Source: Silurus meridionalis (lineage: Eukaryota; Chordata; Actinopteri; Siluriformes; Siluridae). Taken from it: a DNA stretch of 64,000 nt. Of this stretch, positions 31,821-44,770 are shown in pieces. The notes beneath the pieces are model-generated. The model was not told the DNA's origin and did not search any database. It saw only the letters and a program-made list of their open reading frames with translations. Position 1 is the first letter of the stretch. Every line of letters begins with the position of its first letter. Where the stretch lies: positions 16,390,632 to 16,454,631 of the forward strand of contig NC_060885.1 of the NCBI RefSeq assembly GCF_014805685.1. The letters run 5' to 3'. A program made the position numbers and the translations under genes.

Positions 31821-32824
31821 CTGTCTGGACAGTGGGTGAGGAAGGAGATGAGAGCATGAAAGCTAGATGAAAGAGGTTGAAATAGGCAGCAAAAGTTTTT
31901 AGAGGCTGCTTCATTGCATACTTATTCTTGTTTTGGGTTGATAATTCTGCTGCAGCATCATATCATTAGATCTACACCTTTCAAGGGGCAGGTGTTCAAA
32001 GTTAAAAAAGAGCATGTGAAATTTGCCCTCAGAAACATCAATTCTGACAACACCTGCTGAACTACAGCGACTCATACAGTAATTCAGAACAAAACAAACC
32101 ACATCATATTATCGCCACCAAATGCGAAATGTCAAATCACACAAATACTTGCATGCTTTCTTAACAATAACCTAGAGTCTGCAGGACACACACATAATGC
32201 CATTAATAAATATTTTTGGAGTTCTCTATGGCTTCACTGCTGCTTACAAAAAGGAGACTGGACAAGCAGAACAGGAAGGCCTCAATCTCAAGGGGGTAGC
32301 TGCAAAAAGAATGATAGCCAAACTAACAGCTATTATTGACAATACCTCACGCCCACTCCATCAGATGTTGAGGGCATTTGTCAGCTATTTTAGCAATCAT
32401 CTGTTCCACCCACAGTGCAGAAAATAATAGCACATGTCCTTCATACCTGCAGCTGTAAGGATATATAACCACTTCCCTCAGTGGACTGAAGGCAATACGT
32501 TGACTTCATTACAGTGCACATATTGTAGTACATAAGCTCATTTGTTTGCACTTCTGCTGTTTTAACAGGCTTTTTAGTTTGTCATGCAGCTGGAACTTTT
32601 TGCATTCAATTATCTTCCGCTATGCTGCACAAATTCTTTTGTATTACAGATCATGCTGCTATCTTTACTGTGTAGGCTATATTTGTTTGACATACATGTA
32701 AGATAATGACACATCTGTTTTACCTGAGGTGGGTTGTCTACAGTTGTCTATTGTTATTATTATTATTGTTGTTGTTGTTAATTAATGTCTTATTCACCTT
32801 GCCATTATTATAAAGAAAGAAATG
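31821..32824. other. intergenic sequence
   Basis: No supported gene. ATT/GTT runs at about 32750-32790. A 76-residue plus-strand reading (32197-32427) lacks any signature. Confidence 0.45.
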
Positions 32825-33100
32825 CCCCCCTTTTGGTTGCACATGCCTGCTTTATTATCTGACATAACTTGTTTCCTCGCATGCAATAATAAAGCTATTT
32901 CCCTAATTAAAAGCACCATGACCTGTAGCAGACAGCTACTATGTAAATTTATTATACCCGCAATGCGCACAATTCATCTAAAAATCACACCTTCATAAAA
33001 ATAAAACCTTTCTAATTTGCATCATCCTACTTGCATCTTGCTAGGCACTTTGAGTCTCATCCAGATTCCCTGTAAACCTTTTTGGCGAGATAAAAGCTGC
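32825..33100. promoter_or_regulatory. candidate conserved non-coding element
   Basis: Holds CCCTAATTAAAAGCACC and CTAATTTGCATCATCC, an ATTTGCAT octamer-like (POU) core beside a homeobox core, in non-repetitive sequence. Confidence 0.36.
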
Positions 33101-35799
33101 CAATCTGTACAATACATACCATATCAAGACACTGCTGTCATATTTCTACTGTATTTCCTACCTCATGCACCACTGAAGGATTAATTAATGCTCCACTAAA
33201 GGATTAACATTTATTAATAAATTGTATTCAATGATCATGATTTTCTTTAAAAAATAACAGGATACCAAATAAGTTCCATAAATAAAAATTCCAAATAAAA
33301 TTTTAATTGAAAAGCAAACTAAAATCCAGCATGTGCATATCAATTTTAAATGATCTATAACCATCATCCATTATCAACAACTGGTCTTGCCATCATTCAA
33401 TATATGTAGATCAGTATTTAAAACACATTTAACCAGTGTGATTTTAATGGCATTCACACTTCACTTTTGTGCGAGTACAAATTAAAATTATAGTATATTA
33501 CGCAAATGTATGAGAAGTGCTATGTTTTAGGAAGGTATGCGATGTGAATTAGGCTTTAAGCTACATAGTGTGTCCCAGATATGTATACTACTATTAATGC
33601 AACTTAAATACATAATAAACACACCACCTTTATCTCACTATTTGAAGCACAAATGTTGGGTCATGGCTTGTGGCTGTAGTGTAAAGACAGGTTACATAAT
33701 GTCAACTCACAGATGGCAGCGAGGGTTTTTTGTTTTTAGTTGAAGTATTAATAATTATAATATTCATTATGAATTATTCTCTTGAATATTACCAAATACA
33801 AAGCGTAAAAAAACAAGGCTTGTTTTCATAATTACAACCTAATTTACAGTTTATTAATTCATAATTATTCTGATTCTGATTCATCTAATGCTCCCCACTT
33901 GGCAATCTGTCGACAATCTGAGAGAGCCATTGTGCCTGATGAGACTGTGCATACATTTCTGTTGCAGTTAATTACATTTTATCCAGCAAGGCCATCCACT
34001 TTCTGTCTCTTTACTTCCTCAGAGGTCACCCAGCACATTCCATATTGATAAACAGTCTTTGATTAGTGCTCCCTGCAGTCTATTACACTTTCATATCACT
34101 TCCACACATACAGTACACACCTGCATGCAGACTCAGATATTTAATACATTAGGGAAAATCTGATACCTGATAAAATGACTAATATAACAAGGTTACACAT
34201 TGCTGATAATCACTAGGAACAAGTGCAGCATACTTTTTAAGAGCTGTGTAACTGTAATGCACTTTATGAGTGTTTGTACCAGTTCACTGAACAGCAGATT
34301 TATTTCTCCCTTTCTATGCTTTTATTTTTATGTCAATGTGCTGAGATTTCTGTTCTGTTTCACATGAGAGGAACACATTGAATAAACCCATAATACTCGC
34401 TTAATGCTCACGTCAAATATAGGATTGGGATAATAATGTGATCCCAGTTACTGTGCCATGGTTGTTGGAGCCACATGGGCCAGTTTGAGTATTTCAGAAA
34501 CAGAATAAATTTAAATAAAAAAATTTCGAAAGAGGCAGTTCTGTAAAAGCAGTAAGAGGAGATACAACACAAAGGAAGCCTACAGTAACTCAATAACCTC
34601 TTTTTCGAACTTTGGCAAACAGAAAAGCATTTCAGAAAGCACAACACTTTAGGATTGCCTCCAGATATTGATGAGGATAAAGTGGTTACTAAATATATTA
34701 AGTAAAGTTAAAAAAATGTTTCCTGAATAGTAATGAATCTTTGTTCAAAAAAGCTAAAATATTAAAAATCTACACATCACCATAATCATCAAAACACCAT
34801 ACATCCCTAAACTCAGTTAGTGCCCTCAAAACCTCCTTCTAACTATACTTTTAACTAACTATGCAGAATAATTTAGTTATAACAGAAACTTGCATTTGAT
34901 CAATTCCTCCCTTTTTTTAATCAACGATTGGTATGAGCTAGAAGGAGCTGTGTATGTGTAAGGCACTGCACACATGTTCAGAGAGAGAATATAACAGTGA
35001 GAGATATTGATTTTGGGGCATCAGATTCAAGGTCAAATTTCCTGTAAAATGTTGGTTGTTTTTTCTCCAATTGTATTGTATATCCATTTATGTCGAAATC
35101 AGATGCACATTCATCACATTTACATAAATAGAACAATAACAATGATGTCTGGGAACGCTTTAGCAAAACTGAATAGGTGTAAGATATTGATTAATGATGC
35201 AGCATAATATCATGATGATTGGTTTCGATTGCAGTCAAGTTATGATGATCTTGTAACTTTTAGAAGATCTACAGTTGAAACACCAACTTTCGATAAACAC
35301 CAAATTATATTTAAATTACTACTACTACTACTAATAATAATAATAAAACAACAACAACAACAGTAATGATAAAGACTTCAAGCACACAAACAACATATAA
35401 ACAATTCCACTTATCATTATCAAGTCCAAACAATGAGGGTGCTTTGTTTAGGCTACATGATCACTACAGCAGAAATTAATTTCCAGACTAATTCTCTCAG
35501 TAAACAAAAACAGGAGCAGTGTGCAGATCCCACACACTCATTTAGGATTCAATGAGTCGCTATCTCTCCCAGTGGACACTGCTTTCTGAGCAGACCTTCT
35601 TTAATTTCTCACCAGTATGTTTTGTGGCTTTTCAGTGCATTGGTATAAAATAAATCATAATTAGATATTACCTAATAACTCTGGAAATCTGTGATGTGCT
35701 GCTGAGTCAGTATGCCTTCACCTGCCTTTTAGTTGTTGGAACCTGTTGGAACCATATTAGCTTTGATTATTATTATTTACTATACATTAAACTATATTC
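33101..35799. other. intergenic sequence
   Basis: AT-rich, with (ACT)n/(AAT)n/(CAA)n runs at 35320-35362. No exon or known element recognised. Confidence 0.45.
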
Positions 35800-36480
35800 C
35801 AGTGGTGGACAGTTATAAAGTAAATTTAATTCATTACTGTACTAATGTAGTTTTTTCTTGTATATGTACTTTACTGAAGTGTTTCCATTTGGGGAGATCT
35901 TTACTTTAACTTCACTACATGTAAAAGTCAAACCAGTTTTAATTATGAGTGGATAAAAATGTAACTGGTTAAACACAGCAAGCCACCAATCAGGGAAGAG
36001 CACGCGCTCCGTTTGAACTTGTTTTAATTGCTGCTCGGTGGTATCTACTGTAATTAGAACATACAGTTCAGTGTCAGTTCAGCAGCAAGCATTACAATTT
36101 GAGAGTAAAATGATGGAAGAAACTCCTGATTCTAACTTGCCACAACATCCGTGGCCTTATTTGCGCAATTTTTAGGTAGTTGAAAAAAAGGGTTTTAGGC
36201 TCATGACAATTTTAATAGATATAAATCGGTGTTTGATTAATTAATAAGATTCTATTAATAGATTGTTGTGCTTTGAGTAAGTCTTTTCACATAAACTGAG
36301 TGGATTGAGAAAAATATTTAATTTGGATACTTAAGTACATTTGAAAAACTTTTACTTTAACTTAAGTAAAAGTTTAAAGGAAGCACTTTTACTTTTACTA
36401 GAGTAATATTTTACCAAGTGTCTACTTCTCTATTTCTAATTTAACCCAAGTACATGGTTTGTGTACATCGTTCACCACTG
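35800..36480 (+). mobile_element. hAT DNA transposon derivative, complete ends
   Basis: 681 bp with inverted termini CAGTGGTGGAC and GTTCACCACTG and subterminal ACTTAAGTAAAAGT runs. Flanking octamers CTATATTC and CTGCATTC agree at six of eight positions, an aged 8-bp target duplication as expected for hAT. The interior carries a truncated transposase start but no transposase body, so it depended on an enzyme supplied in trans. Confidence 0.85.
36110..36175 (+). pseudogene. hAT transposase start remnant
   Basis: A 21-residue reading, MMEETPDSNLPQHPWPYLRN then Phe and stop. HPWPY marks the start of the BED-type region of a hAT transposase and aligns with the leader in the copy at 23282. Far too short to work. 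Confidence 0.55.
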
Positions 36481-37017
36481 CTGCATTCACAGAAAGTGGC
36501 CTTCTGGCCATGATGCTACATTTATGCAGTGGCTCATGTGTACATCAACATTCTTGCCTCCCTTAAATACATTTCTGTTACGTTCAGGTTTTGATTATTA
36601 AATGATTTTACTTGGTCATTAGTTTTCACAGGAATGATAACACCTCAGTCTGTAAACATTTCTGACCTGAATGTCCTGTGGTGGCTAACTCCCCCACCAT
36701 TTTTTTAATGACACAGAAAATGAAATATTTTACACTCTGTGCTGTTTGTTTTCAGTGTGGACATTCGTGCGTAATGAAACGAAGTAATTAAGAGAAATTG
36801 CTGCTTGGGTATGCTGTATTACTCTGTGGCCTGAGAGAGCTTTACAAGCCTAATGCCTTTTTTAATGATTTTTACGTGGTGCAATTGAATCATTTCATCT
36901 TCTCCTTTATTTGCTATATTCATTACATGTTAATTAAGGGTGTATATCTATCCATCGAATATAAAATTATTATTTAAAAGAACACTGCTTTACTTAGTTA
37001 GATTTTGTAAAAAAAAA

Positions 37018-37048
<31 letters not shown>

Positions 37049-38039
37049 AAAAATAAATGGCATATTATTGAGAAATAATTATGTAATTTTCTCCATGCTG
37101 ATTAAATAAGACTAAATTTAGTAAAGAAGATGCTGGGTATACCAAATATCAAATCAAATACAAGCACCTGCAAATGTAACTGAACCACATAAACTCTAAC
37201 ACACTTTATGTAAGGGACATAGTTGGATAATGTTTTTAAATAATAGTACTAGTAAAAAGAAAATTGCATGGCATCATACATCCATTTGGATTCAATCATG
37301 ATTCACTCCCAGTTGTTGTGTGGGCAGCTATAATGTACTGAGATCAATTCACCAATTAAAATTGGTGAATGGTTACACCCCTAATTTTTTAGTGGCCTGG
37401 GCACAATTTCTCTGCTCCAACTCCATGCGGAAAAAAATGGCCTCAGCACCTACACCTACATGGTTTTCTGCTTTTCTGACTGAGTGCTTGTTTCTGAATG
37501 TCACTGTCTATGTCAGCACTGACTCTTAAGTGCTTCTAACGGGCTATTAGTGGCACTAAAGCATTTTAGCACAGGCATTGAAAGGCACTAAAAACACAGA
37601 AATGTGGTTTTAACTGTAGCAGCTATGACCACCGAATCCTGAATGAGATTCAGTTGCATTTCAGCCGTGTGCTCGTGTGCTAATGTGTCATATGGGCCAA
37701 ATTATAGCTGAATGAAAACGACTATGAGTCAGACATGGGTTATAAAATATGTGCCAGAGAACTGTTACATATTAACAAGTATTCGAGAAGTGTTTTAAGG
37801 CAGGCAGGGCTCACACTGGCTTGAGTGAATGATAAGAAAGACTTATAATGAGAAAAAAATATAACATGCTAAAGGCCATCTTTCTCTCTGTGGTCTTGAG
37901 CTGAATGGAGGATAGAAGAAGGAGACAGACTTGACCCTAACTGTAGAGGAGACATAGAGAAAGGTTGAGAAAAAAAAGACTTATAGAGGAAGATAGAAAG
38001 AGTATTAGTGAGCACTAGAAAAGCAGAGAAAGGAAGATA
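36481..38039. other. intergenic sequence
   Basis: A- and AAT-rich tract at 37008-37060, otherwise unique-looking. No gene supported. Confidence 0.45.
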
Positions 38040-38240
38040 GGAACAGTGAAAGCAAGTGGCCTTTCTGGCCTTTGCCTGAGGTGGACATGGTCTACTGTTC
38101 TTGTCTAAATGTCCCTGCCTTCATTTTGGACTCCAGAGATGTGTTGAGGTCCCACTTCTGCCATCAAGCACTCAACTGCCTCCAGCCATAGCTGACTTTA
38201 CATGCACCTGGCCATGATGTAGAACAAAGCACTGAGGATG
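38040..38240. promoter_or_regulatory. candidate conserved non-coding element
   Basis: A GC-richer 200-bp island (GCCTTTGCCTGAGGTGGACA, CATCAAGCACTCAACTGCCT) just upstream of an A-tract, with no open frame of note. Confidence 0.25.
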
Positions 38241-39060
38241 AGGAGGAAAAAAAAAAAAACGAGATTTTCCCCCTCCTTTTTTGTGATACTCTACCAAAGT
38301 GCAGAGAGGCCAGGCTCGACCAAGTTAACAGCTGCTGGGTAATGCATTTAGAAAGTCATTTGTTAAAACCTAATTGATGGCTCCACTTGCACTTCAACTC
38401 ATCCTGGCCAGGCAGAGCAGAACTGAACCGCAGCAGATGCTGGCAGTCCTATGCGTGGCAACGCTGCAGGCAAGGTGCTCTAGAAGCGTAGAACTCACAC
38501 ACATACACACACACTGGATAAAAAGGTGGATGTTTTCTTTTTTCTTAACAGCAAAGAGCTTATGATATTTTCTGATGAGCTTATCAACTTTTTCTCATAA
38601 CACTTTTATATTATTTGCTGAAGTTTTGCTCACATTCTGTCAGCTGTCAATAAAATATCTTCTTAGAAATATTACTTTACGTTCTGTTCCCCAGAGTCTG
38701 TAAACAGAGGGGAAAAAAAGAAGCTAAAATTAACCCACAACACCCAACAAATGAAAACAAGGAGGTGTCTGTATCTACCTGTCAGGCAGGTTGTTTGTCG
38801 GCTCAGTACACGTTGTTATATGCAGTTGTATCCAAAGGTTTAAATTTCAAAACAAACGCAGCAAGTCCTTACACTAAATTGTAAAGCCTTTCGCATGTAT
38901 TAAGTCAGCATTTGTTAACTGCTTGCTGTTGTGAGCGGTTGTTGATATTTTTGTGCATTTTGAAATGCAGAACATTTCAAAGAATATTCAGAGAAGCTGA
39001 TTTCTGTAAAGTAGAAATATATATTTTATATACATATAATTATTAGCATACTTAATACAT
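38241..39060. other. intergenic sequence
   Basis: No element or gene recognised; a short ACACAC run near 38490. Confidence 0.45.
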
Positions 39061-39078
39061 AAAATAACTACATTATTT
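39061..39078 (+). repeat. target-site duplication of RTE-2, left copy
   Basis: AAAATAACTACATTATTT, identical to 42191-42208. Confidence 0.95.
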
Positions 39079-39106
39079 CTTCTTCTTCTTCTTTCGGCTG
39101 CTCCCA

Positions 39107-39637
39107 TCAGGGGTCGCCACAGCGGATCATCCGTCTCCATACCACCCTGTCCTCTACATCTGCCTCTTTCACACCAACTACCTGCATGTCTTCCCTCACT
39201 ACATCCATGAACCTCCTCCTTGGCCTTCCTCTTTTCCTCCTACCTGGTGGCTCCATCCTCAGCATTCTTCGGCCAATATAATTCATGTCCCTCCTCTGCA
39301 CATGTCCAAACCATCTCAATCTCGCCTCCCTCACCTTGTCACCAAAACATCCTACATGCGCTGTCCCTCTAATAAACTCATTTCTAATCTTGTCCATCCT
39401 CGTCACTCCCAACGAAAACCTTAACATCTTCAGCTCTGCTACCTCCAGCTCTGCCTCCTGTCTTTTACTCAATGCCACTGTCTCTAATCCATACAACATC
39501 GCAGGTCTCACCACAGTCCTATAAACTTTCCCTTTCATTCTTGCAGATACCCTACTATCACAAATCACTCCTGTCACTCTTCTCCACCCACTCCACCCTG
39601 CCTGCACTCTTTTCTTTACTTCTAACACACTCTCCAT
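39107..39637 (-). pseudogene. RTE-2 C-terminal domain
   Basis: Open for 176 residues: VRPAMLYGLETVALSKRQE, RWFGHVQRRD, then a basic run PGRRKRGRPRRRF, ending IRCGDP just before the 3' UTR. It aligns over nearly its whole length with 22330-22736 of RTE-1. A frame break near 39640-39680 separates it from the RT core. Confidence 0.88.
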
Positions 39638-39682
39638 TACTTTGCACTGTTGACCCCAGGTACCTGAACTCCTCCACCTTCT

Positions 39683-40681
39683 CTACCTCTTCTCCTGCAA
39701 CCGCACCACTCCACTGCCCTCCCTCTCATTCACACACATGTACTCTGTCTTACTCCTACTGACTTTCATTCCCCTTCTCTCCAGCGCATATCTCCAGCTC
39801 TCCAGGCTCTTCTCAACCTGCTCCCTACTCTCACCACAAATCACAATATCATCCGCAAACATCATAGTCCAGGGAGACTCCTGTCTGACCTCATCCGTCA
39901 ACCTGTCCATCACCACTGCAAACAGGAAAGGGCTTAGGGCCGATCCTTGATGCGGACCAACCTTCACCCTGAACCAGTCTGTCGTACCTACTGCACACTT
40001 CACTGCCATCACACTGTCCTCGTACATGTCCTGCACCACCCTCACATACTTCTCTGACACACCTGACTTCCTCATACAATACCACAACTCCTCTCTTGGC
40101 ACTCTGTCATACGCTTTCTCTAAATCCACAAATACACAATGCAATTCCTTCTGTCCTTCTCTATACTTCTCCATCAACATCCTCAAAGCAAATAAGGCAT
40201 CTGTGGTGCTCTTCCTCGGCATGAAACCATACTGTTGCTCACAGATGGTCACCTCTTCTCTCAGCCTGGCTTCCACTACTCTTTCCCATAACTTCATGGT
40301 GTGACTGATCAACTTAATTCCCCTGTAGTTACTGCAGGTCTGCACATCTCCTTATGCTTAAAGATCGGTACCAGCACACTTCTTCTCCATTCCTCAGGCA
40401 TCTTCTCACCTTCCAAAATCCTGTTAAACAATCTGGTTAAAACCCACTGCCATCTCTCCTAAACATCTCCACGCTTCTACCGGTATGTCATCTGGTCCAA
40501 CCGACTTTCCACTCTTCATCCTCTTAATCGCTGCTCTCACTTCCTCCTTACTAATCCTATCTACATCCTGCTTCACCAACTCCACATCATCCAACCTTCT
40601 CTCTCTCTGATTTTCCTCATTCATCAGCTGCTCAAAATACTCCCTCCACTTTCTCAACACACTCTCCTCACTAGTCAACAC
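39683..40681 (-). pseudogene. RTE-2 reverse transcriptase core
   Basis: The reading 40681-40424 has RMKSGKSVGPDDIPVEAW and 40345-39683 has NYRGIKLISHTMKLWERVVE, YGFMPRKSTTDALFALR, VFVDLEKAYDRVPREEL, GSALSPFLFAVVMDRL and the catalytic MMFADDIVICGES. A frame break of about 80 bp (40345-40424) separates the two, and the last reading runs out after VVRLQEKR. All polymerase motifs are present. Confidence 0.9.
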
Positions 40682-41976
40682 ATTTCCTCTCCATCCTTTA
40701 CTGCTCTAACTTGCAGCACATCCTTCCCAGCTCGGTCCCTCTGCCTGGCCAATCGGTATAAATCCTTTTCGCCTTCCTTAGTGTCCAACCTCTCATACAG
40801 CTCCTCATATGCCTTTTCCTTGGCTTTCGCCACATCCCTCTTTACCTGCTGCCGCATCTCCTTGTACTCCTGCCTACTTTTCTCATCACTCTGTCTATCC
40901 CACTTCTGTTTTGCCAACCTCTTTCTCCTTATGCTCTCCTGCACTTCCTCATTCCACCACCATGTCTCCTTGTCTTGCTTTCTATTTCCAGATGTCACAC
41001 CAAGTACTTTTCTAGCTGCCTCCCTCATCACCCATGCAGTAGTTGCCCAATTATCCAACACCACTTCAATACCACCGAGCCTCTGTCTGACCTCTTCCCT
41101 AAACCTCACACTACACTCTTCCTCCTTCAGTTTCCACCATCTTATTCTGCTTTCAGTCCTCACCCTTCTTCTCTTCTTCTTCGCCTCCACAACCATCCTA
41201 CAGACCACCATCCGATGCTGTCTAGCTACACTGTCCCCTGCCAACACCTTACAGTCTCCAATCTCCTTCAGGTTGCATCTCCTGCATAGCACATAGTCCA
41301 CCTGTGTGCACCTTCCCCCACTCTTATACGTCACCCTATGATCCTCCTTCTTCTTAAAATAAGTGTTCACCACTGCCATTTCCATACTTTTAGCAAAATC
41401 CACCACCATCTGCCCTTCCACATTCCTCTCCTTAAAACCATACCTACCCATCACCTCCTCATCACCTCTGTTCCCTTCACCTACATGCCCATTAAAGTCT
41501 GCCCCAATCACCAATCGTTCTTTCCTAGGTACACCATCTACCACTTCATCTAATTCACTCCAGAATCTTTCCTTCTCCTCCATCCCACAGCCAACTTGTG
41601 GAGCATAGGCACTGACGACATTTATTATCATCCCTTCAACTTCCACCTTCACAATCATCAGCCTATCAGAAACTCTGTACTCTTCCTTCAGAATCACCCC
41701 TACACCATTTCTCTTTCCATCCACACCATAATAAAACAGTTTAAACCCACCTCCAATGTTCCTGGCCTTACTCCCTTTCCACTTGGTCTCCTGAACACAC
41801 AACATATCTACCTTTCTCCTCTCCATCATATCAGCTATCTCTCTCCCTTTACCCGTCATAGTACCAACATTTAAAGTACCAACCCTAACCTTCACTCTCC
41901 TATACTGCTCTTTTCCCTGCCGTCTTTGTAGACGTCTTCCTCCTCTCCTTCTCCTTCTTCGCCAACAGTAACCCAA
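40675..41976 (-). pseudogene. RTE-2 endonuclease and linker
   Basis: Open for 433 residues on the minus strand. APE-type motifs in order: RVGTLNVGTMTGKGREIADM, DMLCVQETKWKG (catalytic Glu), VVSAYAPQVGC, VIGADFNGHVGEGN (Asp/Asn), GGRCTQVDYVLCRR (Asp) and RQHRMVVCRM (His). A long basic helical linker follows (KRDVAKAKEKAYEELYERLD), leading into RT. The endonuclease nicks target DNA for primed reverse transcription. This domain looks intact; the frame breaks at about 40675. Confidence 0.9.
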
Positions 41977-42190
41977 TTTCTACCGGTACCCTGTCGGCTA
42001 ACGATACCTGTGGCGGTCGTTGTTAACCCGGGCCTCGACCGATCCGGTATGAAATTCTCATTTGTGATCCGCATACTTGATTTGGCACGTTTTACGCTGG
42101 ATGCCCTTCCTAACGCAACCCTTCCCATTTACCCGGGCTTGGGACCGGCACTACGAGTGCACTGGCTTGTGCATCCATAATGGCTGGGTT

Positions 42191-42208
42191 AAAATAACTA
42201 CATTATTT
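42191..42208 (+). repeat. target-site duplication of RTE-2, right copy
   Basis: AAAATAACTACATTATTT, partner of 39061-39078. Confidence 0.95.
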
Positions 42209-43139
42209 ACCAACAATATTTTAGATAATCATAAAATATCACTGCAATATTGAGCTGCTTGTTAAATGCAAACTGTTTTCAGATTACAGTGCAGCCTGTG
42301 TGAAAATCTCTGATGATATGGGTTTCTATGGCAGATTTGAGGGCACACTTTCATAAGAGGAAAATGTAACGCTTATCAAACAACGGGCTTTTAAAATGTT
42401 ATTTTAAGTCTGTCTCAGCTGGTACTACCTTCTTCAGTTAAATGGAGCTGCTTTTTTTTCCTATTTTGGAAATGCCTCCTGATGATCTGAAAATCTGTGA
42501 ATTATCGTTTTATATAAACTGATTTAGTGTAGTAGTTTATCTGTAATATTGGTAAATAGTTCTTATTATTAGTTGGCCATCAAATGTATACATTTTTGTC
42601 TGTCATTTTTACATTTACATTAAACGTACAGTCTCCTATAACAATATTATCAGAAAAAAAAACAGCAAAGTTTATCTCATCTCACTAAGCTGCACTGACA
42701 AATCTCACAACCTTAAATGGTTAATAAACCAGTTGCTGCCATATGAAAGCAGACAATTAAATGCCATGTGATTAAAGCCCATTTTAATCAATTTCATTAA
42801 ACCAGACACTACTGTGAATCTGTGTGCAATCCAACATGACCACACAATTCTGATTAGCCAGACTTTTTTATAGCTTTTAGCTTTAATTGTCAATTAGGGA
42901 TGTGTTTTTTTCTGAATCAACCACCATTACATGGTAATAAAATGACAAATTCTTTCTACGTATGAAAGTGTGTGAAGTGTGTTTTTAAATAAAAACAAAA
43001 CTATACACAATTCTCTTGAGCACACACATTTGTAGACACTTTGCTTGAGCTATGTGTTCTAGCGAGTAATATGTCATGGCACCGGGTGTAGGTTTTATAC
43101 AGATATGTTTCAAAGTGATAAGTGTGTTTGTGTGCGATG
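42209..43139. other. intergenic sequence
   Basis: AT-rich, no recognised gene or repeat. Confidence 0.45.
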
Positions 43140-43324
43140 CAAGGTTGCTGCTGAACTCATAGACTGTTGCGTGCTGCATCTGAGCAAGAAATAGCCACCA
43201 TCCTCCACGGCTGTGGCCTGTGCCCTCTCACTCCCCTTGTTTCATTTGCACCTCTCAGGATGTAGGCCTGGCTGTTCAGCTGGGACCTTTCCTGATAATC
43301 AGGCCAGCAGGTGGATTGTCACTG

Positions 43325-43326
<2 letters not shown>
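43140..43326. promoter_or_regulatory. candidate conserved non-coding element
   Basis: Non-repetitive, GC-richer stretch with CCTGATAATCAGG, an odd-centre palindrome containing back-to-back GAT/ATC cores, and GTTTCATTTGCACCTC. It ends at a GT microsatellite. Confidence 0.3.

Positions 43327-43361
<35 letters not shown>
43327..43361 (+). repeat. (GT)n microsatellite
   Basis: About 17 GT units. Confidence 0.95.
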
Positions 43362-43362
<1 letters not shown>

Positions 43363-44479
43363 TGTGTAAAGGCAATGGGGGTTAGAGCGGGAGGGTTAAC
43401 AATAGCAGGCCTGACAGTGAGCACAGGAGGAACATGTTGGTGGCGTGTGGACTCCACTGTCACCAACAGCGCAATCATATCACATCAAAGCAAACAATGG
43501 CAGTCTTGTGGCGTAATTCTCGCCCTGAGAGATGTGTGATGCCAAGTGGTGCATTACCTCACAGCTTTGTAGCAACGATATCCTACACAAACCCATTCTT
43601 ATAGCACACACATACAGCATTAGACTGAAACACAGACATGATAAGACACAATTTATTAAAAAAAAAAAACTGTGTTCTAACACTGAGACTATTATAGCCA
43701 TGCATCATGCACCTAATGACAGTCTTTTTAATGTGAGCTTCAGAAATCTAATTTTTCAACATGTGACCTTTGGGAGATATTTGTTGGTTTAGAAGTTGGT
43801 TTAAACGTGTGATGTATTTTTGATTGATAAAGTGTTTGAGCAACAGTGTGTAGATAATAAACTCAGTTTAGATTAATTTAGGTCAAGCTATAATTAGATT
43901 TGAATAACAGCACAACCGATTATAATGTAATTCTAGTAGTGGTCTAAATGACCAGAGGCACATATTTACTTCAAGGAGACCTGTGGCCTGACAGGTGCTG
44001 TTATCAGTTCACTTCCTGTGTAATAAGTGTCCTGGCACAGTTAAACTTCTGGGGATGTGGTAAGCTCATACTGAAGCTACTGCAGGCTGTCTTCTTGACG
44101 GCTTTGTGTTGAACCTGTGCATTCATACCATAAGGTTTACATTGATATTTCGTTTCATATGTCAGTGTTTTTATTTTTCTGATTGTTTAGCTTTTTGAGT
44201 AGAATGAATGATTTGTAAAAGTCCTAATAGTTGCTAGAGTCTGACTGTAATAATGGATAAATTAAAGTGTGTGCTGGTCCTGTTCTGCTCCAGGCACAGT
44301 GCCTGTCAGGGTTTCAGAGAGTATCAGTGACTCCGAAGGACTGAAGAAAACACAGAAAGATGACAGCTACTGGTCACCCTCTTATTAGCTCAAATCAGTG
44401 TCTGCTCATGTGATTGTGTCTTCATACACACAGCTCTGCAATCTAATTAAACCTCTTTTTTTTATTCATGCTTTCTCTC
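43362..44479. other. intergenic sequence
   Basis: Moderately complex sequence; readings on both strands at 43.2-43.8 kb lack signatures. No supported gene. Confidence 0.4.
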
Positions 44480-44770
44480 TTCTTTGTAGTCTGGCTTTCT
44501 ACTTCTGTCTCACTTGACTCTCGGCCTCTGTTTAGTGAGATATCATTAGCCGTGCCGAACTACTGACTTCATTTATGTGACTGACAGTTGGGCTGAGTTG
44601 TCTGGAGGTTTGCATATCTCACGCCGGCACGCTACCTGCCGCTAATGGTGCCGATCCCCTGACTACAGCTCCTGAATTAGCATCTGCCAGTCTGGGAGCG
44701 CACTGGGCTAATCAGCCTGGGACAGGAAGGGGGAAGGAAAAGAAGGTTTGAATTAAATCCCTCTCAGTCT
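44480..44770. promoter_or_regulatory. strong candidate conserved non-coding element
   Basis: About 280 bp, GC-richer than its surroundings, dense in homeobox-type cores: GATATCATTAGCCG, CCGCTAATGGTGCC, CTGAATTAGCATCTG and GGGCTAATCAGCCTGG. There is no open frame and no repeat character. This is the most enhancer-like stretch in the window, judged by eye. Confidence 0.45.

Larger units (their letters stand above)
39079..42190 (-). mobile_element. RTE-clade LINE, full length (RTE-2)
   Basis: 3112 bp on the minus strand, from AACCCAGCCATTATGG at 42190 to a (GAA)n tail at 39079, with an 18-bp perfect target duplication. It has a single protein-coding region (endonuclease, reverse transcriptase) with few lesions, so it is probably a recent insertion. 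Same family as RTE-1. Proteins of this family are often misnamed craniofacial development protein 2 in automated annotation. Confidence 0.95.

Noticed and set aside
40781..41296. 171-residue plus-strand reading and other plus-strand readings over 39.2-41.9 kb
   Set aside because: Antisense shadows of the RTE-2 coding region.
39107..41976. A host 'craniofacial development protein 2-like' gene
   Set aside because: It is an RTE LINE with its own 18-bp target duplication, a GAA tail and frame breaks; the name is a frequent misannotation.
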